NCBI RefSeq assembly: GCF_030128825.1
Contig: NZ_CP119127.1
Location: 3,224,001 to 3,288,000 of the forward strand
Source of the DNA: Sphingobium sp. WTD-1
Lineage (GTDB): Bacteria; Pseudomonadota; Alphaproteobacteria; Sphingomonadales; Sphingomonadaceae
DNA length: 64,000 nucleotides
Reading direction: 5' to 3'
The notes below the pieces were generated by a model that saw nothing but the letters and a program-made list of their open reading frames with translations, was not told the origin of the DNA and ran no database searches. This document shows positions 54,578 to 64,000 of this stretch, one piece after another. The first letter of the stretch is position 1, and every line of letters begins with the position of its first letter. A program made the position numbers and the translations under genes.

Positions 54578-55297
54578 TCAGTTTCCGCTGCCGCCCGCCG
54601 GACCGAAGCGGGCCACCATGTCATAGGCGTCAGCCAGGAAGATCTGGCGAACATAGGTGATCGGATCCCCGCCGCGCCAGGTATGGCGCTCGACGCACAG
54701 GCAGGGCGCGCCGGGCGCGATGCCGAGCAGGGTCGCCTCCTCCCGCGTTGCGCCCACCGCCGAAATCCGGTTTTCCGCCTCTGTCCAGGGCACATGCTGC
54801 AGCAGCCAGGTGCCTGGCGAGATGCTGTCGAAATCGCCATCGACGATCGCGGGCACGGCGCGGGTCGCGATCAGGCGATGTTCCACCGCGAGCGGCCGAT
54901 CATCGGCGCAATGAATGCCATCCAGTTCCAGTAGTTGCGCGCCATTGGCCAGCGCGGCTTCCTCGTCCCTACCCGCAACCGGACCGCGCAATTGCCGTCC
55001 GGTCAGACGATAGCTGTGCCGCTGGCCGCGCTCACCGATCTGGACGGCAAGGTCCGGGATATCCAGCACCATCGAATGAACGCGCGGCCGCGCGACGAAG
55101 CTGCCCGCCTTCTTGCGCCGCTCGACCAGGCCGGCCGATTGCAGCGCCGACAGCGCCTTGTTCACGGTCATGCGCGAACAGCCATGCGCCTGCATCAGTT
55201 CCTGCTCGGTCGGCAGCCGATCGCCCGGCGCCAGCGTGCCGGCCAGGATGCGGGCCTCGAAATCGGCGCGGATCTTCTCGTGCAGCGGCTGTTTCAC
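54578..55297 (-). CDS. hutC: Histidine utilisation repressor HutC (GntR family)
   Basis: A 239-residue regulator. An N-terminal winged helix (residues 5-70, HEKIRADFEARILAG and CSRMTVNKALSALQSAGLV) precedes a UTRA effector domain (about 95-235) that in HutC senses urocanate. The GTG at 55297 overlaps the hutF stop (GTGA), so it is coupled as the second gene of a leftward unit. A candidate operator lies in the hutF-hutI gap. Induction by histidine through urocanate is the family rule. Confidence 0.94.
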   Translation of the reverse strand: MKQPLHEKIRADFEARILAGTLAPGDRLPTEQELMQAHGCSRMTVNKALSALQSAGLVERRKKAGSFVARPRVHSMVLDIPDLAVQIGERGQRHSYRLTGRQLRGPVAGRDEEAALANGAQLLELDGIHCADDRPLAVEHRLIATRAVPAIVDGDFDSISPGTWLLQHVPWTEAENRISAVGATREEATLLGIAPGAPCLCVERHTWRGGDPITYVRQIFLADAYDMVARFGPAGGSGN

Positions 55298-56649
55298 GCG
55301 GTCAGTTTCTCCAGCGTCCGGCGATAGCGGGTGGCGATGGCCTCGCGGGCGCGATGCCGCCCGCCGCTTACCATCTGCACGCCCCGGCGCCAGACCGTAT
55401 CGATCGCCTCGCGCCCGGCGCCGAAGATCAACCCATCCAGCACACGCTCGACCGGGCGATGGAACAGTGAGGGATGATCAAGGTCCAGCGTCACGAAATC
55501 GGCCGATGCGCCGACCCGCAATCCGGCCGCGGCGCCCAGCGCCTGCGCGCCGCCGGCCACTGCCGCACGATAAAGGCGATCGCCGGTCGACATATCCGCT
55601 TCGCGCGCCAGCACATTGCGCTGCTGCAGGCCAAGGCGCTGGCCATATTCAAGCAGCCGCAATTCCTCGGTCGCATCGATGCGGACATTGGAATCGCTGC
55701 CGACGCCATAGACGCCGCCGCCATCCAGGAAGGGTTCGGCAGGGAAGAGGCCGTCGCCCAGATTGGCCTCGGTGATGGGACAAAGCCCTGCCACCGCGCC
55801 GCTGGCTGCCATTGCTCGTGCCTCATCCTTGGTCATGTGGGTCGCATGGACCAGGCACCAGCGGTTGCTTACCGGCGCGTGGTCCAGCAGCCATTCGACC
55901 GGCCGCTGGCCGCTCCAGGTGATGCAGTCAGTCACTTCCTTCCGCTGCTCGGCGATATGGATGTGAACCGGATTATGACCCGCGATCCGGGCGAGCAGCG
56001 CCAGTTCATCGGGCGCGACCGCGCGCAGGCTGTGCGGCGCCACGCCGACGACGGTATCGGGAAGATCACGTGCACCGGCGATCGTCGCCTCGCGCAGCCG
56101 GGCAAAGCCGTCCAGATCATTGATGAAACGCCGCTGGCCCGCGCTCGGCGGCTGGGCGCCGAAACCCGACCAGGCATAGAAGACCGGCAACAGCGTCAGA
56201 CCGATGCCGCTTTCCGCCGCCGCCGCCATGATCGCCAGGCTGGTTTCAGCCGGGTTCGCATAGGGCGCGCCGTCCGGGGCGTGATGCAGATAGTGAAATT
56301 CGCCGACGCGGGTGAAGCCGCTTTCCAGCATCTCGACATAGGCCTGGGCCGCGATCGCCGCGATGTCGTCCGGCTCCATGCGGCCGACGAAGCGATACAT
56401 GAGGTCGCGCCACGTCCAGAAACTGTCGCCCGCCGGGCCGCGTACTTCGGTCAGGCCGGCCATCGCCCGCTGGAAGGCATGGCTGTGCAGATTGGGCAGG
56501 CCCGGCAGCGCAACGGCGTGACGGATATCCTCGACCTGCGGCGCGGTGCTTTGCTCGATCGATGCGATCGCGCCGCCCTGCAACTGCATGCGGACATCCC
56601 GCGCCCACCCCTCCGGCAGCAACACATGGTCGAAAAACAGGGACGTCAT
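55294..56649 (-). CDS. hutF: Formimidoylglutamate deiminase
   Basis: A 451-residue amidohydrolase-fold enzyme that deiminates N-formimino-L-glutamate to N-formyl-L-glutamate and ammonia. Metal motif [18 protein letters not shown] begins the barrel; further ligands are HIHIAEQ and VHATHM; the last Asp is in [15 protein letters not shown]. The ATG at 56649 ([15 protein letters not shown]) has GGGAG upstream. With HutG it makes the two-step branch used by Pseudomonas, instead of the one-step HutG formiminohydrolase of enteric bacteria. Confidence 0.95.
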   Translation of the reverse strand: MTSLFFDHVLLPEGWARDVRMQLQGGAIASIEQSTAPQVEDIRHAVALPGLPNLHSHAFQRAMAGLTEVRGPAGDSFWTWRDLMYRFVGRMEPDDIAAIAAQAYVEMLESGFTRVGEFHYLHHAPDGAPYANPAETSLAIMAAAAESGIGLTLLPVFYAWSGFGAQPPSAGQRRFINDLDGFARLREATIAGARDLPDTVVGVAPHSLRAVAPDELALLARIAGHNPVHIHIAEQRKEVTDCITWSGQRPVEWLLDHAPVSNRWCLVHATHMTKDEARAMAASGAVAGLCPITEANLGDGLFPAEPFLDGGGVYGVGSDSNVRIDATEELRLLEYGQRLGLQQRNVLAREADMSTGDRLYRAAVAGGAQALGAAAGLRVGASADFVTLDLDHPSLFHRPVERVLDGLIFGAGREAIDTVWRRGVQMVSGGRHRAREAIATRYRRTLEKLTA

Positions 56650-56675
56650 GGACTGCAAATCTCCCGGACCGATAT

Positions 56676-56689
56676 AATGTCTATACATT
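56676..56689. promoter_or_regulatory. Candidate HutC operator
   Basis: AATGT-CTAT-ACATT lies in the 89-base gap between divergent hutF and hutI, with AT-rich flanks. HutC operators share a TGTNTATACA-like core. It can serve both directions. Confidence 0.6.
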
Positions 56690-56738
56690 AAATATCGAAT
56701 CATGCAATCTGGGTACAGGCCGTGAAGGGAGGCTGGCG

Positions 56739-57944
56739 ATGACGATGATATGCGACCGGCTATGGACCAATGCCCGGCTGGCGACGATGGAGGGCGACGG
56801 GATCGGCGCGGTCGAGGATGGCGTGATCGCCGCGCGCGACGGCCGCATCCTCTATGCGGGCGCCCGCGCCGATGGCCCTGCCTTCGCCCCCACCGAAACG
56901 ATCGACTGTGCCGGCCGCTGGATCACCCCGGGGCTGATCGACTGCCACACCCATCTGGTCCATGGCGGCGATCGCGCCGCCGAGTTCGAGCTGCGCCTAG
57001 CCGGCGCCTCCTATGAAGAGATTGCGCGTGCCGGCGGCGGCATCGTCTCGACCATGCGCGCCACCCGCGCAGCGAGCGAGGCGGACCTAGTCACCAGCGC
57101 CCTGCCCCGGCTCGACGCGCTGATCGCCGAAGGCGCCACCACGGTCGAGGTCAAGTCCGGCTACGGCCTCGATCCCGCCTCCGAGTTGCGGATGCTGCGC
57201 GCTGCGCGCCAGCTGGGCCGCGAACGGCCGGTGCGGATCGCCACGACCTTCCTCGGCGCCCACGCCCTGCCGCCCGAATATGCCGGCAATGCCGACGCCT
57301 ATGTTGCGATGCTGTGCGACGACCTGTTGCCCGCCGTCGCCGCCGAAGGGCTGGCGGACGCGGTCGACGCCTTTTGCGAGGGGATCGGCTTTTCGCCGGC
57401 GCAGACCGACCGATTGTTCAGCGCCGCGCGCGCGCTCGGCCTGCCGGTGAAGCTCCATGCCGAACAGCTTTCCAACCTGCTTGGCGCCGCGCTCGCCGCC
57501 AGCCATGGCGCTCTGTCGGCCGATCATCTGGAATATCTGGACGAAGACGGCATCGCCGCCATGGCCCGCGCCGGCACGGTCGCGACCTTGCTGCCGGGTG
57601 CTTATTATTTCGTGCGCGAGACGAAGCTGCCGCCGATCGACGGGCTGCGCCGTGCCGGCGTGCCGATCGCGCTGGCGACCGACTGCAATCCCGGCACCTC
57701 GCCGCTCACCTCGCTGCTGCTGGTCATGAACATGGGCGCCACCCTGTTCCGCCTGACCGTCGACGAATGCCTGGCGGGCGTGACCCGCAACGCGGCCCGC
57801 GCGCTGGGTCTATCCGACAAAATCGGCACGCTGGAGGCCGGCAAAAGCTGCGACCTTGCCATCTGGGACATAGAGCGCCCCGCCGAACTGGTTTATCGCA
57901 TGGGGTATAACCCGCTCCATGCCCGCATCTGGAGTGGTCAATGA
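56739..57944 (+). CDS. hutI: Imidazolonepropionase
   Basis: A 401-residue amidohydrolase opening 4-imidazolone-5-propionate to N-formimino-L-glutamate. Metal motifs are [11 protein letters not shown], then [10 protein letters not shown] and [13 protein letters not shown] with His ligands, and the catalytic Asp in [19 protein letters not shown] precedes the ATG at 56739. First gene of the rightward unit hutI-hutH-hutG-hutU; its stop overlaps the hutH start (ATGA). Confidence 0.96.
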   Translation: MTMICDRLWTNARLATMEGDGIGAVEDGVIAARDGRILYAGARADGPAFAPTETIDCAGRWITPGLIDCHTHLVHGGDRAAEFELRLAGASYEEIARAGGGIVSTMRATRAASEADLVTSALPRLDALIAEGATTVEVKSGYGLDPASELRMLRAARQLGRERPVRIATTFLGAHALPPEYAGNADAYVAMLCDDLLPAVAAEGLADAVDAFCEGIGFSPAQTDRLFSAARALGLPVKLHAEQLSNLLGAALAASHGALSADHLEYLDEDGIAAMARAGTVATLLPGAYYFVRETKLPPIDGLRRAGVPIALATDCNPGTSPLTSLLLVMNMGATLFRLTVDECLAGVTRNAARALGLSDKIGTLEAGKSCDLAIWDIERPAELVYRMGYNPLHARIWSGQ

Positions 57945-59470
57945 ACGCTATCATCCTCGTCCCCGGCGAAGCCTCGCTGGCCGACTGGCGCGCCATCTAT
58001 CGCGGCGCGACGGCCCGGCTCGATGCAGGATCGACGCCGCGCATCGCGCAAAGCGCGGCAGCGGTGGCGCGCATCCTGGCGAAGGGCGAGCCGGTCTATG
58101 GCATCAACACCGGCTTCGGCAAGCTGGCGAGCGTGCGGATCGGTGACGAAGACCTGGCCACGCTCCAGCGCAATATCGTGCTGAGCCATGCCGCCGGCAC
58201 CGGTGCCCCCTCCCCCGTGCCGGTCATCCGCCTGATGATGGCGCTGAAGCTCGCCAGCCTGGGCCAGGGCGCGTCGGGCGTGCAGCCGCAGACCGTTGCC
58301 CTGCTGGAGGCGATGCTGGTCCAGGGGCTGACCCCGGTGGTGCCCGCCCAGGGATCGGTCGGCGCCAGCGGCGATCTCGCTCCCTTGTCGCACATGGCCG
58401 CCGCGATGATTGGCGTCGGCGACATCATGCTAGGCGAAGAACGCCTGCCCGCCATCGAAGCGCTGGCCCGCGCCGGCCTCGCGCCGCTGGAGCTTGGCCC
58501 CAAGGAAGGATTGGCGCTGCTCAACGGCACCCAATTCTCGACCGCCAACGCGCTCGCCGGCCTGTTCGAGGCGGAGACATTGTTCCAGGCGGCGCTGGTC
58601 ACCGGCGCGCTCTCGACCGAGGCGGCCAAGGGCTCCGACACCCCCTTCGATCCTCGCATCCACGCACTGCGTCGCCATGCCGGACAGATCGAGACGGCCG
58701 ATGCGCTGCGCGGCCTGATGGCCGGTTCGGCGATCCGCGCCAGCCATCTGAGCGGCGATGCGCGGGTGCAGGATCCCTATTGCCTGCGCTGCCAGCCGCA
58801 GGTGATGGGTGCCGCGCTCGACCTGCTGCGCCAGGCGGCGACTACGCTGGCCATCGAGGCCAATGGCGTGTCCGACAATCCGCTGATCTTCCCGGACAGC
58901 GACGAAGCGCTGTCGGGCGGCAATTTCCATGCCGAGCCGGTCGCCTTCGCCGCCGACATGATCGCGCTCGCCATCTGCGAGATCGGGTCGATCGCCGAGC
59001 GCCGCATCGCCATGCTGGTCGATCCGGCGCTGAGCGGCCTGCCTGCCTTCCTGACGCCGAAACCCGGCCTCAATTCGGGCTTCATGATCCCGCAGGTGAC
59101 GGCCGCCGCTTTGGTGTCGGAGAATAAGCAACGCGCCTATCCGGCCAGCGTGGACTCGATCCCGACCAGCGCCAATCAGGAGGATCATGTCTCCATGGCC
59201 GCCCATGGCGCGCGCCGCCTGCTCGACATGGCGGAAAATGCGACCGCAGTGATCGGCATCGAATTGCTGGCGGCCGTGCAGGGCATGGACTTTCACGCCC
59301 CGCTCACCTCCAGTACCGCATTGGAAGCGGCGCGCACTTGCATGCGGGATCAGGTGCCGCACCTGACCGACGATCGCCATTTCCATCCCGACATGGAAGC
59401 GGCCAACCGCATCGTCCGATCGGGCGCGCTGGTGGCGGCCGCTGGTCACGCCCTCCCGGTGCTGGGATGA
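57941..59470 (+). CDS. hutH: Histidine ammonia-lyase
   Basis: A 509-residue lyase removing ammonia from histidine to give urocanate. The MIO prosthetic group forms from Ala142-Ser143-Gly144 in [14 protein letters not shown]. Tyr and Asn segments [22 protein letters not shown] and ANGVSDNPL are intact. Tetrameric cytoplasmic enzyme. Overlaps hutI and hutG by four bases each, so all three are translationally coupled. Confidence 0.97.
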   Translation: MNAIILVPGEASLADWRAIYRGATARLDAGSTPRIAQSAAAVARILAKGEPVYGINTGFGKLASVRIGDEDLATLQRNIVLSHAAGTGAPSPVPVIRLMMALKLASLGQGASGVQPQTVALLEAMLVQGLTPVVPAQGSVGASGDLAPLSHMAAAMIGVGDIMLGEERLPAIEALARAGLAPLELGPKEGLALLNGTQFSTANALAGLFEAETLFQAALVTGALSTEAAKGSDTPFDPRIHALRRHAGQIETADALRGLMAGSAIRASHLSGDARVQDPYCLRCQPQVMGAALDLLRQAATTLAIEANGVSDNPLIFPDSDEALSGGNFHAEPVAFAADMIALAICEIGSIAERRIAMLVDPALSGLPAFLTPKPGLNSGFMIPQVTAAALVSENKQRAYPASVDSIPTSANQEDHVSMAAHGARRLLDMAENATAVIGIELLAAVQGMDFHAPLTSSTALEAARTCMRDQVPHLTDDRHFHPDMEAANRIVRSGALVAAAGHALPVLG

Positions 59471-60279
59471 ACGACTGGCTCGACATCCAGCGGGGCGCGG
59501 CGGCGCTGATCGTCGCCTTCCCGCATACCGGGACAGATCTCGCCGATGTCGGCGACGCCTTTCGTTCGCCCTGGATAGCGCGCGCCGATGCCGACTGGTG
59601 GGTGGACCAGCTTTACGCCTTCGCTCGCGATCTGGGCGCGACGACGATCCGCACCGCCATCTCGCGCAGCGTGATCGACGTCAATCGCGATCCCTCCGGT
59701 GCCTCGCTCTATCCGGGGCAGGCGACGACCGAGCTTTGCCCGACGACCGATTTCGATGGCGGACCGCTCTATGCCGGCGCCGTCCCTGACGCGGCCGAGA
59801 TCGACCGGCGGCTGGCCAACTGGTTCACACCCTATCATGCCGCACTGCAGGCGGAGATCGACCGGCTGCGCGCCCGGCATGACCGGGTCGTCCTCTATGA
59901 CGCCCATTCGATCCGCAGCCATGTGCCCCGCCTGTTCGACGGCGCATTGCCGCAGTTCAACATCGGTACCAATTTCGGCACGACCTGTTCGCCGGACCTC
60001 ACCGCCGAGGTCGCCCGGCTCTGCGCAGCAAGCGGCATGAGCCATGTCGTCGACGGCCGCTTCCGTGGCGGCTGGACCACGCGCCATTACGGCCGGCCCG
60101 AACAGGGCGTCCATGCGATCCAGATGGAACTGGCGATGCGCGGCTATCTCCACGAACCGGCCGAGCGGACCGAGACCAGTTGGCCACCACCGCTCGACCC
60201 GGCCCATGCCGCACCGCTGACCGCCACCCTCACCGCCATCTTGAAGGCCTGCCTCGCCTTCACCCGCCAGGAAGGCTGA
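59467..60279 (+). CDS. hutG: N-formylglutamate deformylase
   Basis: A 270-residue FGase-family amidohydrolase that releases formate and L-glutamate from N-formylglutamate. Segments [37 protein letters not shown] (zinc-site region), [19 protein letters not shown] and [19 protein letters not shown] are diagnostic. The ATG at 59467 overlaps the hutH stop. It works with HutF in the five-step route and is unrelated to the arginase-like HutG. Confidence 0.95.
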   Translation: MNDWLDIQRGAAALIVAFPHTGTDLADVGDAFRSPWIARADADWWVDQLYAFARDLGATTIRTAISRSVIDVNRDPSGASLYPGQATTELCPTTDFDGGPLYAGAVPDAAEIDRRLANWFTPYHAALQAEIDRLRARHDRVVLYDAHSIRSHVPRLFDGALPQFNIGTNFGTTCSPDLTAEVARLCAASGMSHVVDGRFRGGWTTRHYGRPEQGVHAIQMELAMRGYLHEPAERTETSWPPPLDPAHAAPLTATLTAILKACLAFTRQEG

Positions 60280-60285
60280 TCCTCC

Positions 60286-61953
60286 ATGACCCGCATCGAC
60301 AATAGCCGCATCATCAAGCCCGCCACCGGCACGCAGCTCAGCGCCAAGAGCTGGTTGACCGAAGCGCCGCTGCGCATGCTGATGAACAATCTCCATCCCG
60401 ACGTCGCGGAGCGGCCGGAAGAACTGGTCGTCTATGGCGGCATCGGCCGCGCCGCGCGCGACTGGGAAAGCTATGACCGGATCGTCGAGACGCTGAAGCG
60501 GCTGGAGGACGACCAGACCCTGCTGGTCCAGTCGGGCAAGCCGGTCGGCGTGTTCCGCACCCATCGCGATGCGCCACGCGTGCTGATCGCCAACTCCAAC
60601 CTGGTGCCGCACTGGGCCAATTGGGAGCATTTCAACGAACTCGATAAGCGGGGCCTGGCCATGTATGGCCAGATGACCGCCGGTAGCTGGATCTATATCG
60701 GCACCCAGGGTATCGTGCAGGGCACCTATGAGACGTTCGTCGAAATGGGGCGCCAGCATCATGGCGGCGACCTCAGCGGCAAATGGCTGCTGACGGCGGG
60801 CCTGGGCGGCATGGGCGGGGCGCAACCGCTGGCCGCCGTCATGGCTGGTGCCTCCTGCCTCGCCATCGAATGCCAGCCCAGCCGCATCGAGATGCGCCTG
60901 CGCACCGGCTATCTCGATGTCGCGGCCGCGACGATCGAGGAAGCCATGGCGATCATCGAGCAAAGCTGCGCCGACAAGAAGCCCGTTTCGGTCGGCCTGC
61001 TCGGCAACGCGGCCGAAATCCTGCCGGAAATGTTCGCGCGCGGCATCCGCCCCGACCTGCTGACCGACCAGACCAGCGCCCATGACCCGGTGAATGGCTA
61101 TCTGCCCGCCGGCTGGAGCGTTGCCGAATGGATCGAGCGGCGCGAGCGCGAGCCGCAAGCGGTGGCCAAGGCCGCCAAGGCCAGCATGGCCATCCATGTC
61201 CGCGCCATGTTGGATTTCCAGGCGGCGGGCGTTCCCACCACCGATTATGGCAATAATATCCGCCAGATGGCGAAGGACGAGGGCGTCGACAATGCCTTCG
61301 ACTTCCCCGGCTTCGTTCCCGCTTATATCCGCCCGCTTTTCTGCCGCGGCATCGGCCCATTCCGCTGGGCGGCGCTGTCGGGCGATCCGGAGGATATCTA
61401 CAAGACCGACGCCAAGGTGAAGGAATTGCTCCCCGACAACGCCCATCTTCATAACTGGCTCGACATGGCGCGGGAGAAGATCCATTTCCAGGGCCTGCCC
61501 GCGCGCATCTGCTGGGTTGGGCTGGGCGATCGTCATCGCCTCGGCCTCGCCTTCAACGAGATGGTGGCAAAGGGCGAACTCAAGGCCCCGGTCGTCATTG
61601 GTCGCGACCATCTCGACAGCGGCTCGGTCGCCTCCCCCAATCGCGAGACCGAAGCGATGATGGACGGCTCGGACGCGGTCAGCGACTGGCCGCTGCTCAA
61701 CGCGCTGCTCAACACCGCATCGGGCGCGACCTGGGTATCGCTCCACCATGGCGGCGGCGTCGGCATGGGCTATAGCCAGCATAGCGGCATGGTCATTGTC
61801 GCCGACGGCACGGCGGAAGCGGCCGCGCGGCTGGAGCGGGTATTGTGGAACGACCCGGCCACCGGCGTGATGCGCCATGCCGATGCGGGTTACGAGATCG
61901 CGCGCGACTGTGCCCGTGACAAGGGACTGGACTTGCCGGGGATATTGGGCTGA
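60286..61953 (+). CDS. hutU: Urocanate hydratase
   Basis: A 555-residue NAD-dependent urocanase converting urocanate to imidazolonepropionate. NAD is held tightly as an electrophile. Key segments are [53 protein letters not shown] and the C-terminal [17 protein letters not shown] (Cys in [10 protein letters not shown] also conserved). Six bases after hutG. Its stop codon lies within the terminator hairpin at 61947-61969. Confidence 0.97.
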   Translation: MTRIDNSRIIKPATGTQLSAKSWLTEAPLRMLMNNLHPDVAERPEELVVYGGIGRAARDWESYDRIVETLKRLEDDQTLLVQSGKPVGVFRTHRDAPRVLIANSNLVPHWANWEHFNELDKRGLAMYGQMTAGSWIYIGTQGIVQGTYETFVEMGRQHHGGDLSGKWLLTAGLGGMGGAQPLAAVMAGASCLAIECQPSRIEMRLRTGYLDVAAATIEEAMAIIEQSCADKKPVSVGLLGNAAEILPEMFARGIRPDLLTDQTSAHDPVNGYLPAGWSVAEWIERREREPQAVAKAAKASMAIHVRAMLDFQAAGVPTTDYGNNIRQMAKDEGVDNAFDFPGFVPAYIRPLFCRGIGPFRWAALSGDPEDIYKTDAKVKELLPDNAHLHNWLDMAREKIHFQGLPARICWVGLGDRHRLGLAFNEMVAKGELKAPVVIGRDHLDSGSVASPNRETEAMMDGSDAVSDWPLLNALLNTASGATWVSLHHGGGVGMGYSQHSGMVIVADGTAEAAARLERVLWNDPATGVMRHADAGYEIARDCARDKGLDLPGILG

Positions 61954-61969
61954 GCCACCGGCTCAGCCC
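61947..61969. terminator. Bidirectional hairpin between hutU and bcsZ
   Basis: Perfect 10-bp stem GGGCTGAGCC / GGCTCAGCCC with a 3-base loop. It includes the hutU stop codon and ends three bases before the bcsZ stop. Confidence 0.7.
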
Positions 61970-61972
61970 CAA

Positions 61973-62983
61973 TCAGGCGAGCTTGCCCGCCAGCATCTGC
62001 AAGGATGCGGCATAATAGTCGGTCGACAAGCCTACCGGTTGCGGCAGGCCCATGATCTTGCCGGCAATCGCCATCCCGCCCGCCGACAGCGCATAGGGCG
62101 CGACCTCCCCGGACTGGACATCGACCCAGGCCGGGATCGGCTGCTGTCGGGTCACATAGCCCTGCCAATAATCCCGGATCGGCTTCAGCAGCGCAGCCCG
62201 GCGCCCGGCCTGGGCGTAGAGCGGCACGCGGATCGCGTCGAAACCGAAACGGGCAGGCTTGCCCACGGCCGGCACGACCATGTCATGCCCCGTCACATCG
62301 ACCCAATCGGTCGGCAACTTGAGCGGACCGAATTGCGCCGCCGCCATCAGCGCTTCGCTGTCACTGATGATCCGTCCCCAGGCCGCCTCGCCATCCAGGC
62401 GACGGAAGGCGTCGAGCGCAGGCCAGACGAAATAGGAAGGGTTGAGCGTCACCGCCTCCGGCGTGACGAAGCCCTGCAGGCCGGGCAGCAGCAATTTGCG
62501 CCCATGGCGTTCCAGCACCAGATGCTGGCGGATCGCAGCGCGGATCTCGGCCGAACGGGTGGCATAACGCCCCTCGCCCCAGCTTTTCGCGGCTTCGGCC
62601 AGCGCCCAGGCGATGAACAGGTCGCCATCGGTCGCATTATTAGTGTCGGCCACCGGATTGGGCTGCCGGGGATCATAGCGCCAGGCGTAAAGCGCCATGT
62701 CGGGCCGGACCAGATTGCTATCAGTCCAGTGCAGGATCGCGTCGAACGCTTCCCGGTCATCGTTCCACAATGCCAGGCCCAGGCCATAGCCCTGCCCCTC
62801 GCTATGGCTGACACCGCCATTGCCATTGTCGATGATGCGGCCGGACGGGTCGAGGAAGGCGGCCTTGAACCGGGCCCAGTCGCCATTGGTCACGCTGCTG
62901 CCCCGCGGCTGACGCGCCTTGGCGCAGGCTGCCGTGAAAACCAGTCCCATCCCCACCAGCAACGCACGCCGGTCAACGCCCAT
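61973..62983 (-). CDS. bcsZ: Cellulase BcsZ (glycoside hydrolase family 8)
   Basis: A 336-residue endo-1,4-beta-glucanase of cellulose-secretion operons. A lipoprotein-type signal (LLVGMGLVFTAACAKA) puts it at the periplasm/outer membrane. The acid Glu is in SHSEGQGYGLGLAL and the base Asp in NNATDGDLFIAWALAEA. LNPSYFVWPAL and PVGLSTDYYAASLQML match BcsZ. It trims cellulose chains during export. The start at 62983 overlaps bcsD by 11 bases. Last gene of the operon. Confidence 0.93.
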   Translation of the reverse strand: MGVDRRALLVGMGLVFTAACAKARQPRGSSVTNGDWARFKAAFLDPSGRIIDNGNGGVSHSEGQGYGLGLALWNDDREAFDAILHWTDSNLVRPDMALYAWRYDPRQPNPVADTNNATDGDLFIAWALAEAAKSWGEGRYATRSAEIRAAIRQHLVLERHGRKLLLPGLQGFVTPEAVTLNPSYFVWPALDAFRRLDGEAAWGRIISDSEALMAAAQFGPLKLPTDWVDVTGHDMVVPAVGKPARFGFDAIRVPLYAQAGRRAALLKPIRDYWQGYVTRQQPIPAWVDVQSGEVAPYALSAGGMAIAGKIMGLPQPVGLSTDYYAASLQMLAGKLA

Positions 62984-63437
62984 GGCGTATTTCCATGATG
63001 CCGTCGCGCCATTGCAGCACGGAGGTATGCAGGTCCGCGCCGCCACCCAGCGCCCGGAACCAGGCGTCATAGGCGCCACGCAGCAGCGGCGGCGCCATGT
63101 CCGCCCAGCGGCCATCGACATCGCCCTGGAGCGTTTCGGGCAAACCGACATGCTGGATCATGATTGCATCGTCCGTCATCCGCAATTGCGCCTCACCCCA
63201 GCCCAACGTCCGCCACAGCCGGTTGATCCGCGCCATCAGCGCGTCCCCGTCCGAAATGTCGGCGACCTGAAGCAGCGACGCGATGCGCCGACCGACCGCG
63301 CCGAAGAAGGCATCGGCCTGGCCACGGGTCGCGGTGCCGAACACCTCGCTGCCGATCATCGCGGTCAGCAGCGACAGCCCGTCCATCGTCCACTGATCGG
63401 TTTCGGCGGGCTGATATTCCACGGCTTCCCGGATCAT
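62973..63437 (-). CDS. bcsD: Cellulose synthase subunit BcsD
   Basis: A 154-residue protein of the BcsD (AxCeSD) family, a periplasmic octamer that organises glucan chains as they leave the synthase. It is helical in the N-half (SLLTAMIGSEVFGTATRGQA, then FFGAVGRRIASLL) with a conserved LWRTLGWGEAQLRMTDDA and HVGLPETL segment. No signal peptide. The ATG at 63437 is preferred, with GGGAGG 7 bases before it; it shares one base with the bcsC stop (TGATG). Confidence 0.8.
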   Translation of the reverse strand: MIREAVEYQPAETDQWTMDGLSLLTAMIGSEVFGTATRGQADAFFGAVGRRIASLLQVADISDGDALMARINRLWRTLGWGEAQLRMTDDAIMIQHVGLPETLQGDVDGRWADMAPPLLRGAYDAWFRALGGGADLHTSVLQWRDGIMEIRHGR

Positions 63438-64000
63438 CAATTGCCTCCCAGAGACTGTTTGATCCCAATCAGCGACTTGAACTCGTCATAGCTGCCGAAG
63501 GTGTTGATGCTCATCTCACCGCCGACCCGCGTGCTGGGACTGACACGATAATAGATCGAGCCGTCCGCCGAAAGGGCAAAGCCGGTCTTGCTCAGGCTGT
63601 CATAATAGGAGCGCACATCGCTGTTCTGGGCCTTGAGGCCATCGAGCACCGCCTGTGCCGCGGGATCGGTCGGATAGACGTTGACCTGATCCTGGCTGTA
63701 GCTCTGATAGCCAGGCGCCACGCCGGCCTTCACCTCCAGCAGGTCCGACGCATAGGCATAACGCACCGGCAGGCTGATGCTGAAGAAGCTCTGCGGGCTG
63801 AAATAGCCGCCAAAGCCATAGGTGAAGTAATTCTGATTATTGTCGAAATTCTGATAGTTCACATTGACGCCGCCAGTGATCGACGACCGATCGCCGCGAT
63901 AGAAGGGCAGATAGCCACCGACATTGGCCTGGAAGCCATGGTTCTTGCGGACATCATGCCCGGCATATTTATAATAGGACAGGTCGCCATAGACCCCCGC
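63437..64000 (-). CDS. bcsC: Cellulose synthase outer-membrane subunit BcsC, C-terminal part
   Basis: The last 187 codons of BcsC, running in from the right edge. The visible part is the C-terminal outer-membrane beta-barrel (BCSC_C domain): alternating aromatic and polar strands such as YGDLSYYKYAGHD, FQANVGGYLPFYRGDRSS and YFTYGFGGYFSPQSFF, and SIYYRVSPSTRVGGEMS near the end. The TPR scaffold and signal peptide lie outside. It forms the export pore for cellulose. The terminal residue is Asn, not Phe. Confidence 0.9.
   Translation of the reverse strand, partial: AGVYGDLSYYKYAGHDVRKNHGFQANVGGYLPFYRGDRSSITGGVNVNYQNFDNNQNYFTYGFGGYFSPQSFFSISLPVRYAYASDLLEVKAGVAPGYQSYSQDQVNVYPTDPAAQAVLDGLKAQNSDVRSYYDSLSKTGFALSADGSIYYRVSPSTRVGGEMSINTFGSYDEFKSLIGIKQSLGGN

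Overview
The window is chromosomal DNA from a GC-rich alphaproteobacterium, most probably a sphingomonad (Sphingobium/Novosphingobium-like). This rests on two large TonB-dependent receptors, hslVU, a PHA regulator/thiolase pair, an ALAS-type hemA, a Shemin-type gene repertoire, a propionyl-CoA carboxylase/methylmalonyl-CoA mutase operon under a PccR-type regulator, and many short GC-rich palindromic intergenic repeats. The genus is inference. There is no phage, integrase, CRISPR array or rRNA operon. The two tRNA genes are Val(CAC) and Pro(TGG).

Layout, left to right. 1-2344: a leftward operon encoding an SPFH/SHOCT protein and two zinc-ribbon DUF4178 proteins; the last runs off the edge. 2514-5586: a TonB receptor, a gene-free 0.6 kb, tRNA-Val and an entericidin-like lipoprotein. 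5591-10079: a small Cys-containing protein, hslV-hslU and a periplasmic oligopeptidase B. 10206-15073: a prolyl-tRNA synthetase of archaeal/eukaryotic type, phaR, a PHA-synthase-like hydrolase and thiolase phaA. 15133-19333: alr, an MFS symporter, an M28 peptidase and a tRNA-binding protein.

19476-29234 is a propionyl-CoA module. Leftward it reads pccB, a GIY-YIG mobile unit, mce, mcm, bioB, a small membrane protein and pccA. It is controlled from a divergent pccR, with four TTTGCAAA-like octamers in the shared promoter region. It carries propionyl-CoA to succinyl-CoA, and bioB makes the biotin that PccA needs. The GIY-YIG gene is bracketed by 29-bp inverted repeats (28/29 identical) and sits just upstream of mce.

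29479-34622: a second TonB receptor, a LysR regulator, a divergent SDR and a 2OG-Fe dioxygenase flanked by two related palindromic repeats. 34721-47745: housekeeping genes (gor, pgi, lepB-rnc-era, an ABC1 kinase, and leftward plsY-dprA-DUF1275-topA-orf). 47913-54510: maa, murI, hemA, a methyltransferase, then btaA-btaB for betaine lipid synthesis with a possible triple Pho box upstream, tRNA-Pro and a 25-residue membrane peptide. 54578-61953: a complete five-step histidine utilisation cluster (hutC-hutF leftward, hutI-hutH-hutG-hutU rightward). 61973-64000: the 3' end of a cellulose synthesis operon (bcsC partial, bcsD, bcsZ).

The less ordinary items are the GIY-YIG repeat-bounded unit, the possible Pho box before btaAB, the PccR operator array, the SPFH/DUF4178 operon cut by the left edge, and several families of palindromic repeats. 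Everything else is conventional.
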